DNA of 64,000 bases, from the NCBI RefSeq assembly GCF_001424345.1, contig NZ_LMPF01000023.1, positions 125,006-189,005 of the forward strand. Direction: 5' to 3'. The notes below the pieces were generated by a model, which was not told the DNA's origin, did no database searches, and saw only the letters and a list, made by a program, of their open reading frames with translations. Source of the stretch: Burkholderia sp. Leaf177. GTDB taxonomy: Bacteria; Pseudomonadota; Gammaproteobacteria; Burkholderiales; Burkholderiaceae. Made by a program: the position numbers and the translations under genes. Of this stretch, positions 42,731 through 51,582 are shown one piece after another; position 1 is the first letter of the stretch; each line of letters begins with the position of its first letter.

Positions 42731-44137
42731 TTAATCCACCATCCAGGTATCTTTCGTGCCGCCGCCCTGCGACGAATTCACGACGAGAGAACCCTCCTTC
42801 AATGCCACGCGCGTGAGGCCGCCGGCGGCCATCGTCACTTCCTTGCCGGACAGCACGAATGGACGCAGATCGATATGGCGCGGCGCAATCCCCGATTCCA
42901 CGAAGGTCGGGCACGCGGACAGCGCGAGCGTCGGCTGCGCGATATACCCATCGGGCCGCGCGATCAGCCGCTCGCGGAACGCTTCGATCTCGGCCTTGGT
43001 CGACGCCGGACCGACCAGCATGCCGTAACCGCCCGCGCCGTGAACCTCTTTCACCACGAGTTCCGGCAAATGCGCGAGCGTGTACGCGAGGTCGTCGGGC
43101 TTGCGGCACTGGAACGTCGGCACGTTGTTCAGGATCGGCGTCTCGCCAAGATAGAACTCGATCATGTCCGGCACGAACGGATAGATGGATTTATCGTCGG
43201 CAATGCCCGTGCCCATGGCGTTCGCCAGCGCAACCCGTCCCGCGCGATACGACGTCAGCAAGCCTGGTACGCCCAGCGCCGAATCTGTACGGAACGCAAG
43301 CGGGTCCATGAAGTCGTCGTCGAGCCGCCGATAAATCACGTCAACGCGCTTCGGCCCTTGTGTCGTGCGCATGAAGACGTAGTTTTCATCGACGAAAAGA
43401 TCCTTGCCCTCGACCAGTTCCACGCCCATTTGCTGCGCCAGGAACGAATGCTCGAAGTACGCCGAGTTGTACATGCCGGGCGTCAGCACGACCACGTTGG
43501 GATCGTCCACACCCGCCGGCGCGATGGAGCGCAGCGTCTCCAGCAGCAGATCCGGATAGTGCGCCACTGGCGCAATGCGGTTCTGCACGAAGAGTTCGGG
43601 GAAAAGCCGCATCATCATCTTGCGGTTCTCGAGCATGTACGACACGCCCGACGGCACGCGCAGATTGTCTTCCAGCACATAGAACTCGCCGGCGTCACCG
43701 GCGCGGACCACATCGACGCCGGCCACGTGAGCGTAGACATCCAGCGGCACATCCACGCCCTGCATTTCCGGCCGATATTGCGCGTTGGTATAGACCTGTT
43801 CGGCCGGAATTTTCCCCGCCCGGACAATGTCGTGATCGTGATAGATATCGCGGATAAACATGTTCAGCGCGCGCACGCGCTGCCTGAGACCCGCTTCGAG
43901 CTTGCGCCATTCGTCGCCGGGAATGATGCGCGGAATCATGTCGAAGGGAATCAGGCGCTCGGTGCCGGACAAGTCGCCATTCACGGCGAACGTGATCCCA
44001 ACGCGCCGGAACAATAGATCCGCTTCGGCGCGTTTGCGCGTGATGGTTTCGGGGCTTTGCGTTGAAAGCCACCGTGAGAATCGTGCGTAGTGCGCCCGCA
44101 CGGTTTCTTCGTGACGCATTTCGTCGTAGATCTGCAT
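42731..44137 (-). CDS. Circularly permuted type-2 ATP-grasp protein (DUF404/DUF407)
   Basis: 468 residues. It carries the domain order typical of the family: GDLSGTERLIPFDMIPRIIPGDEW, FYVLEDNLRVPSGVSYMLENR, VVVLTPGMYNSAYFEHSFLAQQMGVELVEG and VVKEVHGAGGYGMLVGP (nucleotide-binding loop). It is predicted to ligate an amine to a carboxylate using ATP. ATG 44137 has AAAGGA at good spacing. It heads the Anbu operon; the sigma-54 promoter lies 120 bp upstream. Confidence 0.92.
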   Translation of the reverse strand: MQIYDEMRHEETVRAHYARFSRWLSTQSPETITRKRAEADLLFRRVGITFAVNGDLSGTERLIPFDMIPRIIPGDEWRKLEAGLRQRVRALNMFIRDIYHDHDIVRAGKIPAEQVYTNAQYRPEMQGVDVPLDVYAHVAGVDVVRAGDAGEFYVLEDNLRVPSGVSYMLENRKMMMRLFPELFVQNRIAPVAHYPDLLLETLRSIAPAGVDDPNVVVLTPGMYNSAYFEHSFLAQQMGVELVEGKDLFVDENYVFMRTTQGPKRVDVIYRRLDDDFMDPLAFRTDSALGVPGLLTSYRAGRVALANAMGTGIADDKSIYPFVPDMIEFYLGETPILNNVPTFQCRKPDDLAYTLAHLPELVVKEVHGAGGYGMLVGPASTKAEIEAFRERLIARPDGYIAQPTLALSACPTFVESGIAPRHIDLRPFVLSGKEVTMAAGGLTRVALKEGSLVVNSSQGGGTKDTWMVD

Positions 44138-44257
44138 CTGTGCGTCCTTTTTTGATCGCGGCGCGAATGCCGCTCGTGGGTGATTTGACGACACCGCTGC
44201 TCGTCGCCCTGCCACGCCTTTTGTCCGACGCTCTCGTAGTTTCAGTATCCTCAATAA

Positions 44258-44273
44258 AGCAACAGCCGTGCCA
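44258..44273 (-). promoter_or_regulatory. Sigma-54 promoter of the Anbu operon
   Basis: Minus strand TGGCACG-GCTG-TTGCT is a perfect match to the RpoN consensus (TGGCACG-N4-TTGCW); GG and GC are exactly 10 bases apart. The expected start is near 44247, giving a leader of about 110 nt to the ATP-grasp gene. Confidence 0.82.
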
Positions 44274-44325
44274 TTTTTTTAATACTTGTTTTTACTCATT
44301 GTTTTGGCGGGGTATGCAAGGTGGC

Positions 44326-44395
44326 TGCTTCAAATGGGTGCGGCAGATTTTCGCTAATGCCAAGCGCGATCCGCACGATGCCCCCATGTGGTGCA
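44326..44395. promoter_or_regulatory. NtrC-like sites upstream of the Anbu sigma-54 promoter
   Basis: The 374-bp gap 44138-44511 holds no gene. On the minus strand TGCACCACATGGGGGCA (44395-44379) matches 12 of 14 fixed bases of the NtrC consensus TGCACCA-N3-TGGTGCA; a weaker site is TGCTTCAAATGGGTGCG on the plus strand (44326-44342). Centres lie about 90-140 bp upstream of the predicted start. Confidence 0.45.
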
Positions 44396-44511
44396 CGGTA
44401 GGTTATATCGCGGGTTGGATCAATGGGGTATTTGAGATGCAATGCGACGCGCGGCGCGGCTGTAAAGCGCGCCGCCTGCGGTTCGATGCAAAATCGCGTT
44501 TGGTCGCGGGG

Positions 44512-45594
44512 CTAGTTACGTGCCGCAAGACCTTCGAGCAAAGCTTTGTGGAAAGCCTTCGGATCCTGCATCTGCGGCGCATGTCCGAAATCCGGAAACT
44601 CGACCAATGTGGCGCCGGGAATTGCCGCTGCGGCCTGCTTTGCAAGTTCGGGATATCGCCCGAGCGTCGGCCGGATATCCGGTGGCGCGAGATCCTTGCC
44701 AATGGCGGTCGTATCTTTATCGCCGATAAGCAACAGCGTCGGCGTCCGGATCTGCCCGAATTCATAAACCACCGGCTGCGTGTAGATCATGTCGTAGAGC
44801 AGCGCCGAATTCCAGGCCACAATATCTTTCCCGGGCCCGCGATACATCCCCGCCAGCATCTGCACCCACGGTTCATAACGCGTGTCCCAATGACCCGCGT
44901 AGTACGTGGACTGCTCGTACTTGCGAATACCGTCGGCGGTCGTCTTCAACTCGCGCGTGTACCAGTCGTCGATGGAAATCGACGGCACGCCCTTCGCCTT
45001 CCAGTCCTCGAGGCCAATCGGGTTCACCAGCACGAGCTGCTCGGTGTCTTGCGGGTACATGAGCGCGTAACGCACGGCAATCATTCCGCCCGTGGAATGC
45101 GCAACGAGGGTCGCCTTCTTGACGCCGAGCGCTTCGAGCAGCGCGTGCGTGTTGCGGGCAAGTTGCTGGAATGTGTATTGATATCGCGTGGGTTTGGTCG
45201 ATTTGCAGAAGCCGATCTGATCCGGCGCGATCACACGATAACCCGCGTTCGTCAGCACATCGATGCTCTCCTTCCACGTCGCCGCGCAGAAATTCTTGCC
45301 GTGGAGCAGGACCACCGTCCGGCCGTTCGGGTTCTTCGACGCTACATCCATGTAAGCCATGCGCACGATCTGCCGCTGCGATGAAATCGCAAAGCGGCCG
45401 ACGGGATACGGATAGTCGAAGCCCTGCAACTCGGGACCGTAGACGGGGCCGTCGTTGTCGTTATCGGCGGCGGCGGGTGTTGCAGATGTCGCCGATGTCG
45501 CGGGTGATGAAGCGGTTTCATCCGCGAACACGGGCGATGCAAGCAGTGAAACCGAAGCCAAAACAGCGCAAAACAGGCGGCTGAACAAAGTCAT
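44512..45594 (-). CDS. Exported alpha/beta hydrolase
   Basis: 360 residues. Signal peptide MTLFSRLFCAVLASVSLLASPVFA, an Ala/Ser/Thr-rich linker, then a standard alpha/beta hydrolase fold: oxyanion LLHGKNFCAATWK, nucleophile Ser in VAHSTGGMIAV, Asp in LLIGDKDTTAIG and His in FPDFGHAPQ. A cap region around SISIDDWYTRELKTT is long. It resembles periplasmic haloalkane-dehalogenase/epoxide-hydrolase-like esterases; the substrate is not evident. ATG 45594 gives the correct signal peptide. Confidence 0.87.
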   Translation of the reverse strand: MTLFSRLFCAVLASVSLLASPVFADETASSPATSATSATPAAADNDNDGPVYGPELQGFDYPYPVGRFAISSQRQIVRMAYMDVASKNPNGRTVVLLHGKNFCAATWKESIDVLTNAGYRVIAPDQIGFCKSTKPTRYQYTFQQLARNTHALLEALGVKKATLVAHSTGGMIAVRYALMYPQDTEQLVLVNPIGLEDWKAKGVPSISIDDWYTRELKTTADGIRKYEQSTYYAGHWDTRYEPWVQMLAGMYRGPGKDIVAWNSALLYDMIYTQPVVYEFGQIRTPTLLLIGDKDTTAIGKDLAPPDIRPTLGRYPELAKQAAAAIPGATLVEFPDFGHAPQMQDPKAFHKALLEGLAARN

Positions 45595-45763
45595 GGGCGC
45601 ATAAACTCGCGGATAAAAACAGGAAGGACCGGCACTCACGGCGCTTGAGCAGGAATACCGCGGCGAGGGAATTTTATCGTGTGCGGGCGTTGATCGTTGA
45701 GCGCTCGTTCGCGTGCCGTGCGCTTATACTGCCGCCTCGAACAAATGACGCCTCGCTTTCCGC

Positions 45764-46543
45764 ATGCAAATCCGCATTTCGCAGTTCAAGACCCGCTTTA
45801 CGCTTTTCCTGGCCGCTCTCGGCTGTACGCTGTCGCTGAACGTCCTTGCCGCCGATTGCCCGCAGTTCAGTCCCGATGGCCGCGCGCCCGTCGTCGTGAA
45901 TGCGAAGATGCGCGCATCGACGCAACAGCTTTGCTATTCCGATTTCTCGGTTCTCCACTCCGGCATCACGCACGGGCCTTTATGGTCGGCGGAACATCTG
46001 ACGCCACAACATATTGACGATGCCCGCGACAACGCGCGCACGAACCGCTTTTTCGTCGATAAAAAACTGCCGCCCGGCGACAGCGCCACGCTCTCGGACT
46101 ACAAACGCAGCGGCTACGATCGCGGCCACATGAGTCCCGCCGGCGATCGATGGAACAAGAAGGGCATGGCCGAGTCGTTTTCGCTTGCGAACGTCGTGCC
46201 GCAAAATCCGTCGAACAACCGGCGCATCTGGGCGCGTATCGAGCAAGCCGTGCGGCGGCTGGTGGAAGAATCCGGCGATGCCTACGTCGTGACCGGACCG
46301 ATCTTTTCAGGACGGCAATTGCAGACTATCGGCGAGTCGCGCGTGCTGGTTCCCACCCAGTTATATAAGGTGGTGTATATGCCGCAACGCAAGCTCGCGT
46401 TTGCGGTTGTCGTCGACAACACGCCGACGAACGAATACACGGTCAAGACGGTCAACGAACTGGAAGCCATGAGCGGCCTGCAATTCCCGGGCATTCCCGG
46501 CTCGCTGAAAGATCAACGCATTGGAGGACTGAAAGGTGTTTAA
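45764..46543 (+). CDS. Secreted DNA/RNA non-specific endonuclease
   Basis: 259 residues of the Serratia nuclease (NucA) family. A signal peptide ends near VLAADC. The active site DRGHMSPAGD holds the catalytic His122 (DRGH at 119-122), and NPSNNRRIWARIE provides the Mg-binding Asn and Glu. The usual TGP and IPSYFYK-like segments appear as VVTGPIF and VPTQLYKVV. It degrades nucleic acids in the periplasm or outside the cell, for phosphate or nucleotide scavenging. Its stop overlaps the start of the next gene by 8 bases. Confidence 0.92.
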   Translation: MQIRISQFKTRFTLFLAALGCTLSLNVLAADCPQFSPDGRAPVVVNAKMRASTQQLCYSDFSVLHSGITHGPLWSAEHLTPQHIDDARDNARTNRFFVDKKLPPGDSATLSDYKRSGYDRGHMSPAGDRWNKKGMAESFSLANVVPQNPSNNRRIWARIEQAVRRLVEESGDAYVVTGPIFSGRQLQTIGESRVLVPTQLYKVVYMPQRKLAFAVVVDNTPTNEYTVKTVNELEAMSGLQFPGIPGSLKDQRIGGLKGV

Positions 46544-46796
46544 GCCATTTTCAAACGATACCGACACGCTCAACATCAACGGCGACGCCCTGGTTATTGC
46601 CAATGATCCCGCACGCCTGTCGGTTTCCGGCGACTTGACGATCACCCGCGACAAAGCCGGCCTGACAACCGCGCTCGCCTTGCAAAAAGCAGTGAACGCG
46701 ATCGTCGATGTATTGCAAGGCGATCCTGCGCTGCCCGTCAAGCTCGCCGCCGAACCGGTGAAACCGGCCGGCAAGACGGATAATCCGTTCATCTAG
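46536..46796 (+). CDS. Small conserved-looking hypothetical protein coupled to the nuclease gene
   Basis: 86 residues from GTG 46536, with GGAGG at good spacing inside the nuclease gene and an 8-bp overlap, so translation is probably coupled. The sequence has a beta-rich first half (NINGDALVIANDPARLSVSGDLTITRDKAG), a helix (LTTALALQKAVNAIVDVLQ) and an acidic/Pro tail ending DNPFI. No signal peptide, so cytoplasmic. It could be an inhibitor or chaperone for the nuclease by position, but nothing in the sequence proves this. Confidence 0.65.
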   Translation: MFKPFSNDTDTLNINGDALVIANDPARLSVSGDLTITRDKAGLTTALALQKAVNAIVDVLQGDPALPVKLAAEPVKPAGKTDNPFI

Positions 46797-46833
46797 GCAG
46801 CACGCACGTTGCATTTAAAGTAGGGAGACGCTG

Positions 46834-47337
46834 TTGATTGAATGTCACATTGCACCGAGTCCGCTGGGTCATCTTGCGTATCGCGCTGAAGACGAACACC
46901 TCACGGGGCTTTATTTCGTCGGGCAGAAGCACTTCCCAAAAGGTCTCATCGATACCGGCGCGCCGCAGTCCCGAGTCATTGCTGAAGCAATGGAACAGAT
47001 CGCCGACTATTTCGCCGGCCAGCGCACCGTGTTTTCGGTGAAGTTGCGTTTGAACGGAACCGAATTTCAGCAAAAGGTCTGGGCTGGGTTGCAGGAAATT
47101 CCGTTCGGGAATTCGTGGACTTACGGCGATCTCGCGCGCCGCATGGGCCATGCGCCGGGGGCATCGCGCGCGGTGGGCGCGGCGAACGGGCGCAATCCGG
47201 TGTGCATTATCGTGCCGTGTCATCGTGTGATTGGCGCCGATGGCGAGTTGACGGGATACGCCGGAGGCATGGAGCGCAAACAACATTTGCTCACGCTTGA
47301 AGGCGGTCCCGGACGCGCGCAACTCACGTTGTTCTAA
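46834..47337 (+). CDS. ogt: Methylated-DNA-protein-cysteine methyltransferase (O6-alkylguanine)
   Basis: A 167-residue suicide repair protein that takes the alkyl group from O6-alkylguanine. The acceptor Cys129 is in IIVPCHRVIG; the helix-turn-helix SWTYGDLARRMGHAPGASRAVGAANGRNP and the Asn hinge precede it. The start is a TTG with AGGGAG 7 bases upstream. It is 37 bp after the small hypothetical gene and may be co-transcribed with the nuclease. A strong terminator follows. Confidence 0.94.
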   Translation: MIECHIAPSPLGHLAYRAEDEHLTGLYFVGQKHFPKGLIDTGAPQSRVIAEAMEQIADYFAGQRTVFSVKLRLNGTEFQQKVWAGLQEIPFGNSWTYGDLARRMGHAPGASRAVGAANGRNPVCIIVPCHRVIGADGELTGYAGGMERKQHLLTLEGGPGRAQLTLF

Positions 47338-47368
47338 CCGATCAAAGTTTCACCAGTTCCGAAAGCAC

Positions 47369-47406
47369 AAAAACCCCGCAAGCGCTGCGCGCTTGCGGGG
47401 TTTTTT
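47369..47406. terminator. Bidirectional terminator between ogt and the OmpA lipoprotein gene
   Basis: AAAAACCCCGCAAGCGC and GCGCTTGCGGGGTTTTTT form a near-perfect 16-bp stem with T runs on both strands, serving both converging genes. Confidence 0.93.
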
Positions 47407-47438
47407 ACACGGGGCGTTAAATGAAACGCCCGACGCGA

Positions 47439-48140
47439 TTACTGCGTGCTGACGCGAATTTCAACGCGACGGTTCTTTGCGCGGCCCGCTGCTGTCGAGT
47501 TCGGAGCAACCGGGTTAGCTGCGCCGAAACCTTGCGCCGCGAAGTTTTGCGAGCGCAAACCGTTGCTCTTCAGGTACTGAAGAACCGATTCCGCACGACG
47601 CTGCGACAAACGCAAGTTATGCGATGCCGAACCCGTGGAGTCGGTGTAACCCGCTACTTCGACCTGACGCAATTGCACGTTCTGACCGGCAGCCACGAAC
47701 TCGTCGAGCGTGCTCTTTGCATGCGGCGTCAACGTGGCGCTGTCGGTTGCGAAGTTCGCGTCGCCGCTCAGGTCGATCTGACGTGGCATTTCCGGCGCGG
47801 CTTGCGGCACGGGTGCCGGAGCCGGTGCAGGCGCTGCTTCCGGCTGAGCCGGCGCGCCGCACTGGAATGTCAGGACGCGCGGATCCTGAGCGTCGTCAGA
47901 CGGTGAACGCAGGCGTTCCATGGTTTCGAGCTTGTATGCAGGCTTGTCGCCGCAAATCTTTTGCGCCTGCTTCACGCATGCCGCGACGCCTTCAAACAAA
48001 CCATGGCATTCCACGCGATAAACCTGCGCGCCATTGGCGGTTTGAATCTGGTTCGCGTTGAACAAGGGACCCGACGCGCTGGAGCAGCCCGCGAGGGCGC
48101 CAATCGACAACAAGCATGCAGCGATTAATTTATTAGACAT
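47439..48140 (-). CDS. OmpA-family outer membrane lipoprotein
   Basis: 233 residues. The lipobox LAGC gives Cys19 of MSNKLIAACLLSIGALAGCSS. A cysteine-containing middle (VECHGLFEGVAACVKQAQKIC) and a Pro/Ala linker precede the OmpA C-terminal peptidoglycan-binding domain (about 125-230: VEVAGYTDSTGSASHNLRLSQRRAESVLQYL, GAANPVAPNSTAAGRAKNRRVEI). It anchors the outer membrane to peptidoglycan. I use ATG 48140; an ATG 12 bases upstream (MVNRMSNK) is also possible. Confidence 0.92.
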   Translation of the reverse strand: MSNKLIAACLLSIGALAGCSSASGPLFNANQIQTANGAQVYRVECHGLFEGVAACVKQAQKICGDKPAYKLETMERLRSPSDDAQDPRVLTFQCGAPAQPEAAPAPAPAPVPQAAPEMPRQIDLSGDANFATDSATLTPHAKSTLDEFVAAGQNVQLRQVEVAGYTDSTGSASHNLRLSQRRAESVLQYLKSNGLRSQNFAAQGFGAANPVAPNSTAAGRAKNRRVEIRVSTQ

Positions 48141-48535
48141 CCTGTTTACCATTTCGAAATTACGTGTGACTGAGATATCGAGACAAATGCGTACTGGTCG
48201 GGCCATCAGACACTTACCCGATTTCCACAGCCACCTTATTCGCCTCAAGCCTTCGATTCGGATAATCAAAAATCAATCTGGAATCCGAAATCGCGCGGAA
48301 TGTTAGCATGCGAAATCAAGCATTCCTTACTGGATAATTCCTAATTAATGAAACAGCTTTGGACGATTCTGGAAATAACCGCCAAACGTAAATAATCAGA
48401 AAAGCTTTGGCCACTTATAAACACAGAAGGCAATAAAAAACGGCTGCAAATGCAGCCGTTTTTGCAAAGCTCGAAACGCTGCGCGATCTTCGCAGCGGCT
48501 GCTGCATCTGCAGCGGTCGACCCTTCAAACGCGGA
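48141..48535 (-). terminator. Gap holding the DUF2968 gene terminator and the OmpA lipoprotein promoter region
   Basis: In this 395-bp gap, AACGGCTGC/GCAGCCGTT at about 48439-48461 is a strong hairpin with T runs on both sides, ending the minus-strand DUF2968 transcript. The remainder (48160-48430) is AT-rich, should contain the lipoprotein promoter, and shows no gene. Confidence 0.8.
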
Positions 48536-49243
48536 TCATTTTGGAAATGGCAGCGGCATGAGGTCGGTATCGGACTGGCGTTGCAAGTCCTGCACCTTGG
48601 TTTGCAAAGCGCGCAATTGCGCTTGCGCCGCATCCTGCTCCGCACGCAGCGAGCGAATCGCTTCCTGTTGCTCGGCCTGACGATCGACCACCTGGCTTTG
48701 CTGAGCGCGCGCCACTTCCAGGTCTGCCTGCAAGCGGCTCGCGCGCGATTGCTGAACCGCGATCAACCGGTCGGCAAAGTTCTTCTCGGCTTCGAGCTTC
48801 GTGCGGCGAATCTCTGTATCGGCAAGCGCAGCGCTGTTCTTGGCGAAGTCTGCATAAACTGTTTCCGCGCGGGCGTCGGCTTGAGTCTTGATTACCCGCC
48901 AGAATTTCTTTTGCTGGAACAAAGCAATATAGAAAGTCATTTCGTCCGGGTAAAACAACATGCTCGCGCCATAACTGCCGTTATACGTGGTGCGCAATTC
49001 CTTTACCTTTCCGTCGCGAATCATTTGCTGCAATTCCGCGATGTTGCCATTCGCCGTGGCCTGAGGTTCGTCGGCCGCGCCGTTGGTCAGAAGGCTGCGC
49101 CGTGTTCCCGAGCCACCCAGGGGATCGCCTGTTGTTGCGCTGCCTTGTGCGTTCGCCGCAGGGCCCGCCGCGTACGTTGCGCCGCACAGAATGAACCATG
49201 CCAAGACCAGCGCCCCGCCTCTCGTTGTTTTGTTGGAGTTCAT
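48536..49243 (-). CDS. DUF2968 family exported protein
   Basis: 235 residues with a signal peptide (VLAWFILCGATYAAG). The DUF2968 core occupies about 65-220: ELQQMIRDGKVKELRTTYNGSYGASMLFYPDEMTFYIALFQQKKFWRVIKT, then a long coiled coil rich in Ala, Gln, Arg and Glu. The family is largely restricted to Burkholderia and relatives, and its function is unknown. The pattern suggests a periplasmic protein with an extended helical rod. Confidence 0.85.
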   Translation of the reverse strand: MNSNKTTRGGALVLAWFILCGATYAAGPAANAQGSATTGDPLGGSGTRRSLLTNGAADEPQATANGNIAELQQMIRDGKVKELRTTYNGSYGASMLFYPDEMTFYIALFQQKKFWRVIKTQADARAETVYADFAKNSAALADTEIRRTKLEAEKNFADRLIAVQQSRASRLQADLEVARAQQSQVVDRQAEQQEAIRSLRAEQDAAQAQLRALQTKVQDLQRQSDTDLMPLPFPK

Positions 49244-49438
49244 GGAATTTCCGGGTTGAACGCATTAAGAATGCGAAAGCACCGGAATTATGGCAGATAG
49301 AAAAGGCAAAGCGGAAAATGCGTGAGGCTGCTTATTGCATCTACTTCATTGCCCGAAACATTGCTTGCTTTACAACGATTCCTGGAGCAATTCTTTAACG
49401 CTTCTATGCGCATTTTCTAAAGCGTTTCGAGCCGCGCT

Positions 49439-49714
49439 TCATAAGTCGTGGCGCAAACGGGGCCGATCCGGATTAGGGCGGCGCGGGTTCAGATCGCCCA
49501 TGTCGCTGACAGGCAAGAGAATGCGATTATCGACGGTCTGGTCGGGCACCGCCGACATGATCCCGCGATCGGCCTGATACGCGAAAGGCGCACCCGAATA
49601 GATGTGTGGATCGATGGATGTTGCCGCCATGCCGGACTCGGCGTGCGCCAGACTGCTGAGCGCGAGCAGGCTCGCGGCTATCAAAACGAAACGGGAAGAA
49701 AAACCAGGGAACAT
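49439..49714 (-). CDS. Small secreted protein, unknown
   Basis: 91 residues. A clear signal peptide (FVLIAASLLALSSLAHA) precedes a mature part of about 65 residues without cysteines (MAATSIDPHIYSGAPFAYQADRGIMSAVPDQTVDNRILLPVSDMGDLNPRRPNPDRP). I chose ATG 49714 because it places the signal peptide at the start; longer forms add an Arg/Cys-rich segment. No known domain. The ribosome-binding site is weak. Confidence 0.5.
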   Translation of the reverse strand: MFPGFSSRFVLIAASLLALSSLAHAESGMAATSIDPHIYSGAPFAYQADRGIMSAVPDQTVDNRILLPVSDMGDLNPRRPNPDRPRLRHDL

Positions 49715-50082
49715 GAACGATCTCGCAGCCGGATGCCTGCGCGAACGGCCAGATAATTGCGGACTCGAACAGGCGTGAAAGGTGAAAAGAACGCGTGTGC
49801 CTGAAGTGATGCAACACGCGTATGGCAAACCAAGATGAGACCATCCACGCGTTTTTCAGACCATGAGCAAGTTCTTAAATCGTTCCCGGGGAAGATGACG
49901 CCGGTCAAAACGTAGCAATACCGCGAAGTCTTCTGGTCCGGGATCGAAATCTGCGACCCAAGCTGAACCGAGCGCTGCGCGAATAAATTCAAACAAATTC
50001 ACAAATACCGACATCGTGCGTCTTCTCGGCGATAATCCCGTTTTACGCGCCATCCATGCCGGGCTACGCACCCGAGATATTC
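49715..50082. other. Intergenic region upstream of the KaiC-like gene
   Basis: These 368 bp separate divergent genes and presumably hold both promoters. I could not find a persuasive -35/-10 pair, sigma-54 site, hairpin or small gene. Confidence 0.4.
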
Positions 50083-51582
50083 ATGACCGATCAAGCCTTC
50101 CCGCAGAGCCCGCCAGAAACCGATCCGAACACTGTCACCACCGGCGTGCCCGGCCTCGACGACATCCTCGGCGGCGGCCTGATCAAGGGCGGCCTCTATC
50201 TGATAGAGGGCATGGCGGGCGCGGGCAAGACGATTTTGTCGACGCAGATGGGATTTCATCGCGTGAGCGAGGGCGATACGGTGCTCTACATCACGCTGAT
50301 CGCGGAATCGCATTCGAAACTGCTGTCGCATCTCAAGGCGCTGTCGTTTTATAACGCCGACGCCATCTCGGACAAGATGCTCTTCGTGTCCGGCTATCAC
50401 GAATTGATGCGCGACGGCCTGAGCGGATTCCTTGCGCTGATCGCCTCGACCATCAAGACAAGCCGGCCGCGTTTCATGGTTATCGACGGATTTCGCAGCG
50501 CACGCGAATTCAGCTCGACTGAACTCGAACTGTCACAGTTCATCCACGAATTGAGCGCATTTGTATCGGCTGCGGGCTGCACCACGCTGATCCTCGCGCC
50601 GCTGTCGGGCAACGAGCCGCATCCGGAACACACGCTGGTCGATGGTCTTATAGAACTGAACCGGTTTGCGACCGGCATGCGGCGCGCGCGGGAAATCGAA
50701 GTGCACAAGTTGCGCGCTCGCGATCATCTGCTGGGGCGGCATTCCTTCAAGATTACCGTCGACGGCCTCGTCACATTCCCCCGACTGGAAGCCCGGCCGT
50801 TACTGCGCGAAGGCGCGCCTGATTTGAAAACCAAGCTCGCGTTCGGCCTGCCGGACTTCGACGCCATGCTGAGCGGCGGCGTGGTGAAGGGCTCCACTAC
50901 TACGCTGATCGGGCCATCGGGGATTGGGAAGACGCTGATATCGATGAAATTCCTGGAAGCCGGTATCGCCCGCGGCGAGCGCTGCGTGTACTTCGGCTTT
51001 TATGAATCGCCGGAACGCCTGATCGCCAAGGCGGAATCCGTATCGATCAAAGTCGCCGAAGCCGTCGCCGATGGACGCCTGATCATTGAATGGCGCCCGG
51101 CGGTCGAACTTGCGATCGATGAACTCGCCGCCGAGCTGTTATCGGTCGTGAAACGCGTTGGCGCGTCCCGGCTCGTGGTCGACGGCATCGAAGGTTTCCA
51201 CGATTCGGCGAACCGGACCGAGCGCTTCGGACTTTTCCTGAACGCGCTGACGCATCGCTTGCGTCAGGAAAGCGTCACCACGCTGCTGACGGAAGAACTG
51301 CCGCTGTATGGCGACATTTCGCACGGCGGTTCAATCCGGGCATCGGCGATGACGGAAAACATCGTCCTGTTGCGATACGTCGAGACGGCAACGTCCTTGC
51401 ATCGGATCATTTCGATCGTCAAGCAGCGGGAAGCGGCACATGATCCGTCGATCCGGCGCTTTATCATCGACGAAAACGGCTTGCATCTGAGCGATGGATT
51501 TGTCGGCACGACCATGCTTTTGTCGGCGCGCGGCACCATTCCGCCGACCTTGTCCCCACAGGACGCCGGCACGCGGACATGA
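50083..51582 (+). CDS. KaiC/RAD55-like tandem ATPase
   Basis: 499 residues with two KaiC-type RecA domains. Domain 1 has Walker A GMAGAGKT (43-50) and Walker B FMVIDG (Asp135); domain 2 has GPSGIGKT (277-284) and RLVVDG (Asp367). Each keeps only one of the two catalytic glutamates of cyanobacterial KaiC (LIAESHSK, FGFYESPE). Without KaiA or KaiB it is not a clock; such proteins are thought to be signalling ATPases. ATG 50083 is weakly supported; ATG 50056 is the alternative. It overlaps the receiver gene by ATGA, so the pair is translationally coupled. Confidence 0.88.
   Translation: MTDQAFPQSPPETDPNTVTTGVPGLDDILGGGLIKGGLYLIEGMAGAGKTILSTQMGFHRVSEGDTVLYITLIAESHSKLLSHLKALSFYNADAISDKMLFVSGYHELMRDGLSGFLALIASTIKTSRPRFMVIDGFRSAREFSSTELELSQFIHELSAFVSAAGCTTLILAPLSGNEPHPEHTLVDGLIELNRFATGMRRAREIEVHKLRARDHLLGRHSFKITVDGLVTFPRLEARPLLREGAPDLKTKLAFGLPDFDAMLSGGVVKGSTTTLIGPSGIGKTLISMKFLEAGIARGERCVYFGFYESPERLIAKAESVSIKVAEAVADGRLIIEWRPAVELAIDELAAELLSVVKRVGASRLVVDGIEGFHDSANRTERFGLFLNALTHRLRQESVTTLLTEELPLYGDISHGGSIRASAMTENIVLLRYVETATSLHRIISIVKQREAAHDPSIRRFIIDENGLHLSDGFVGTTMLLSARGTIPPTLSPQDAGTRT

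Noticed and set aside
42875-45384. Long plus-strand frames opposite the ATP-grasp and hydrolase genes
   Set aside because: Products are His/Arg-rich with no domain, and they cross the Anbu operon promoter region.
50083-51582. Circadian clock component
   Set aside because: No kaiA or kaiB nearby and only partial conservation of catalytic glutamates; stand-alone KaiC-like ATPases are common in non-cyanobacteria.
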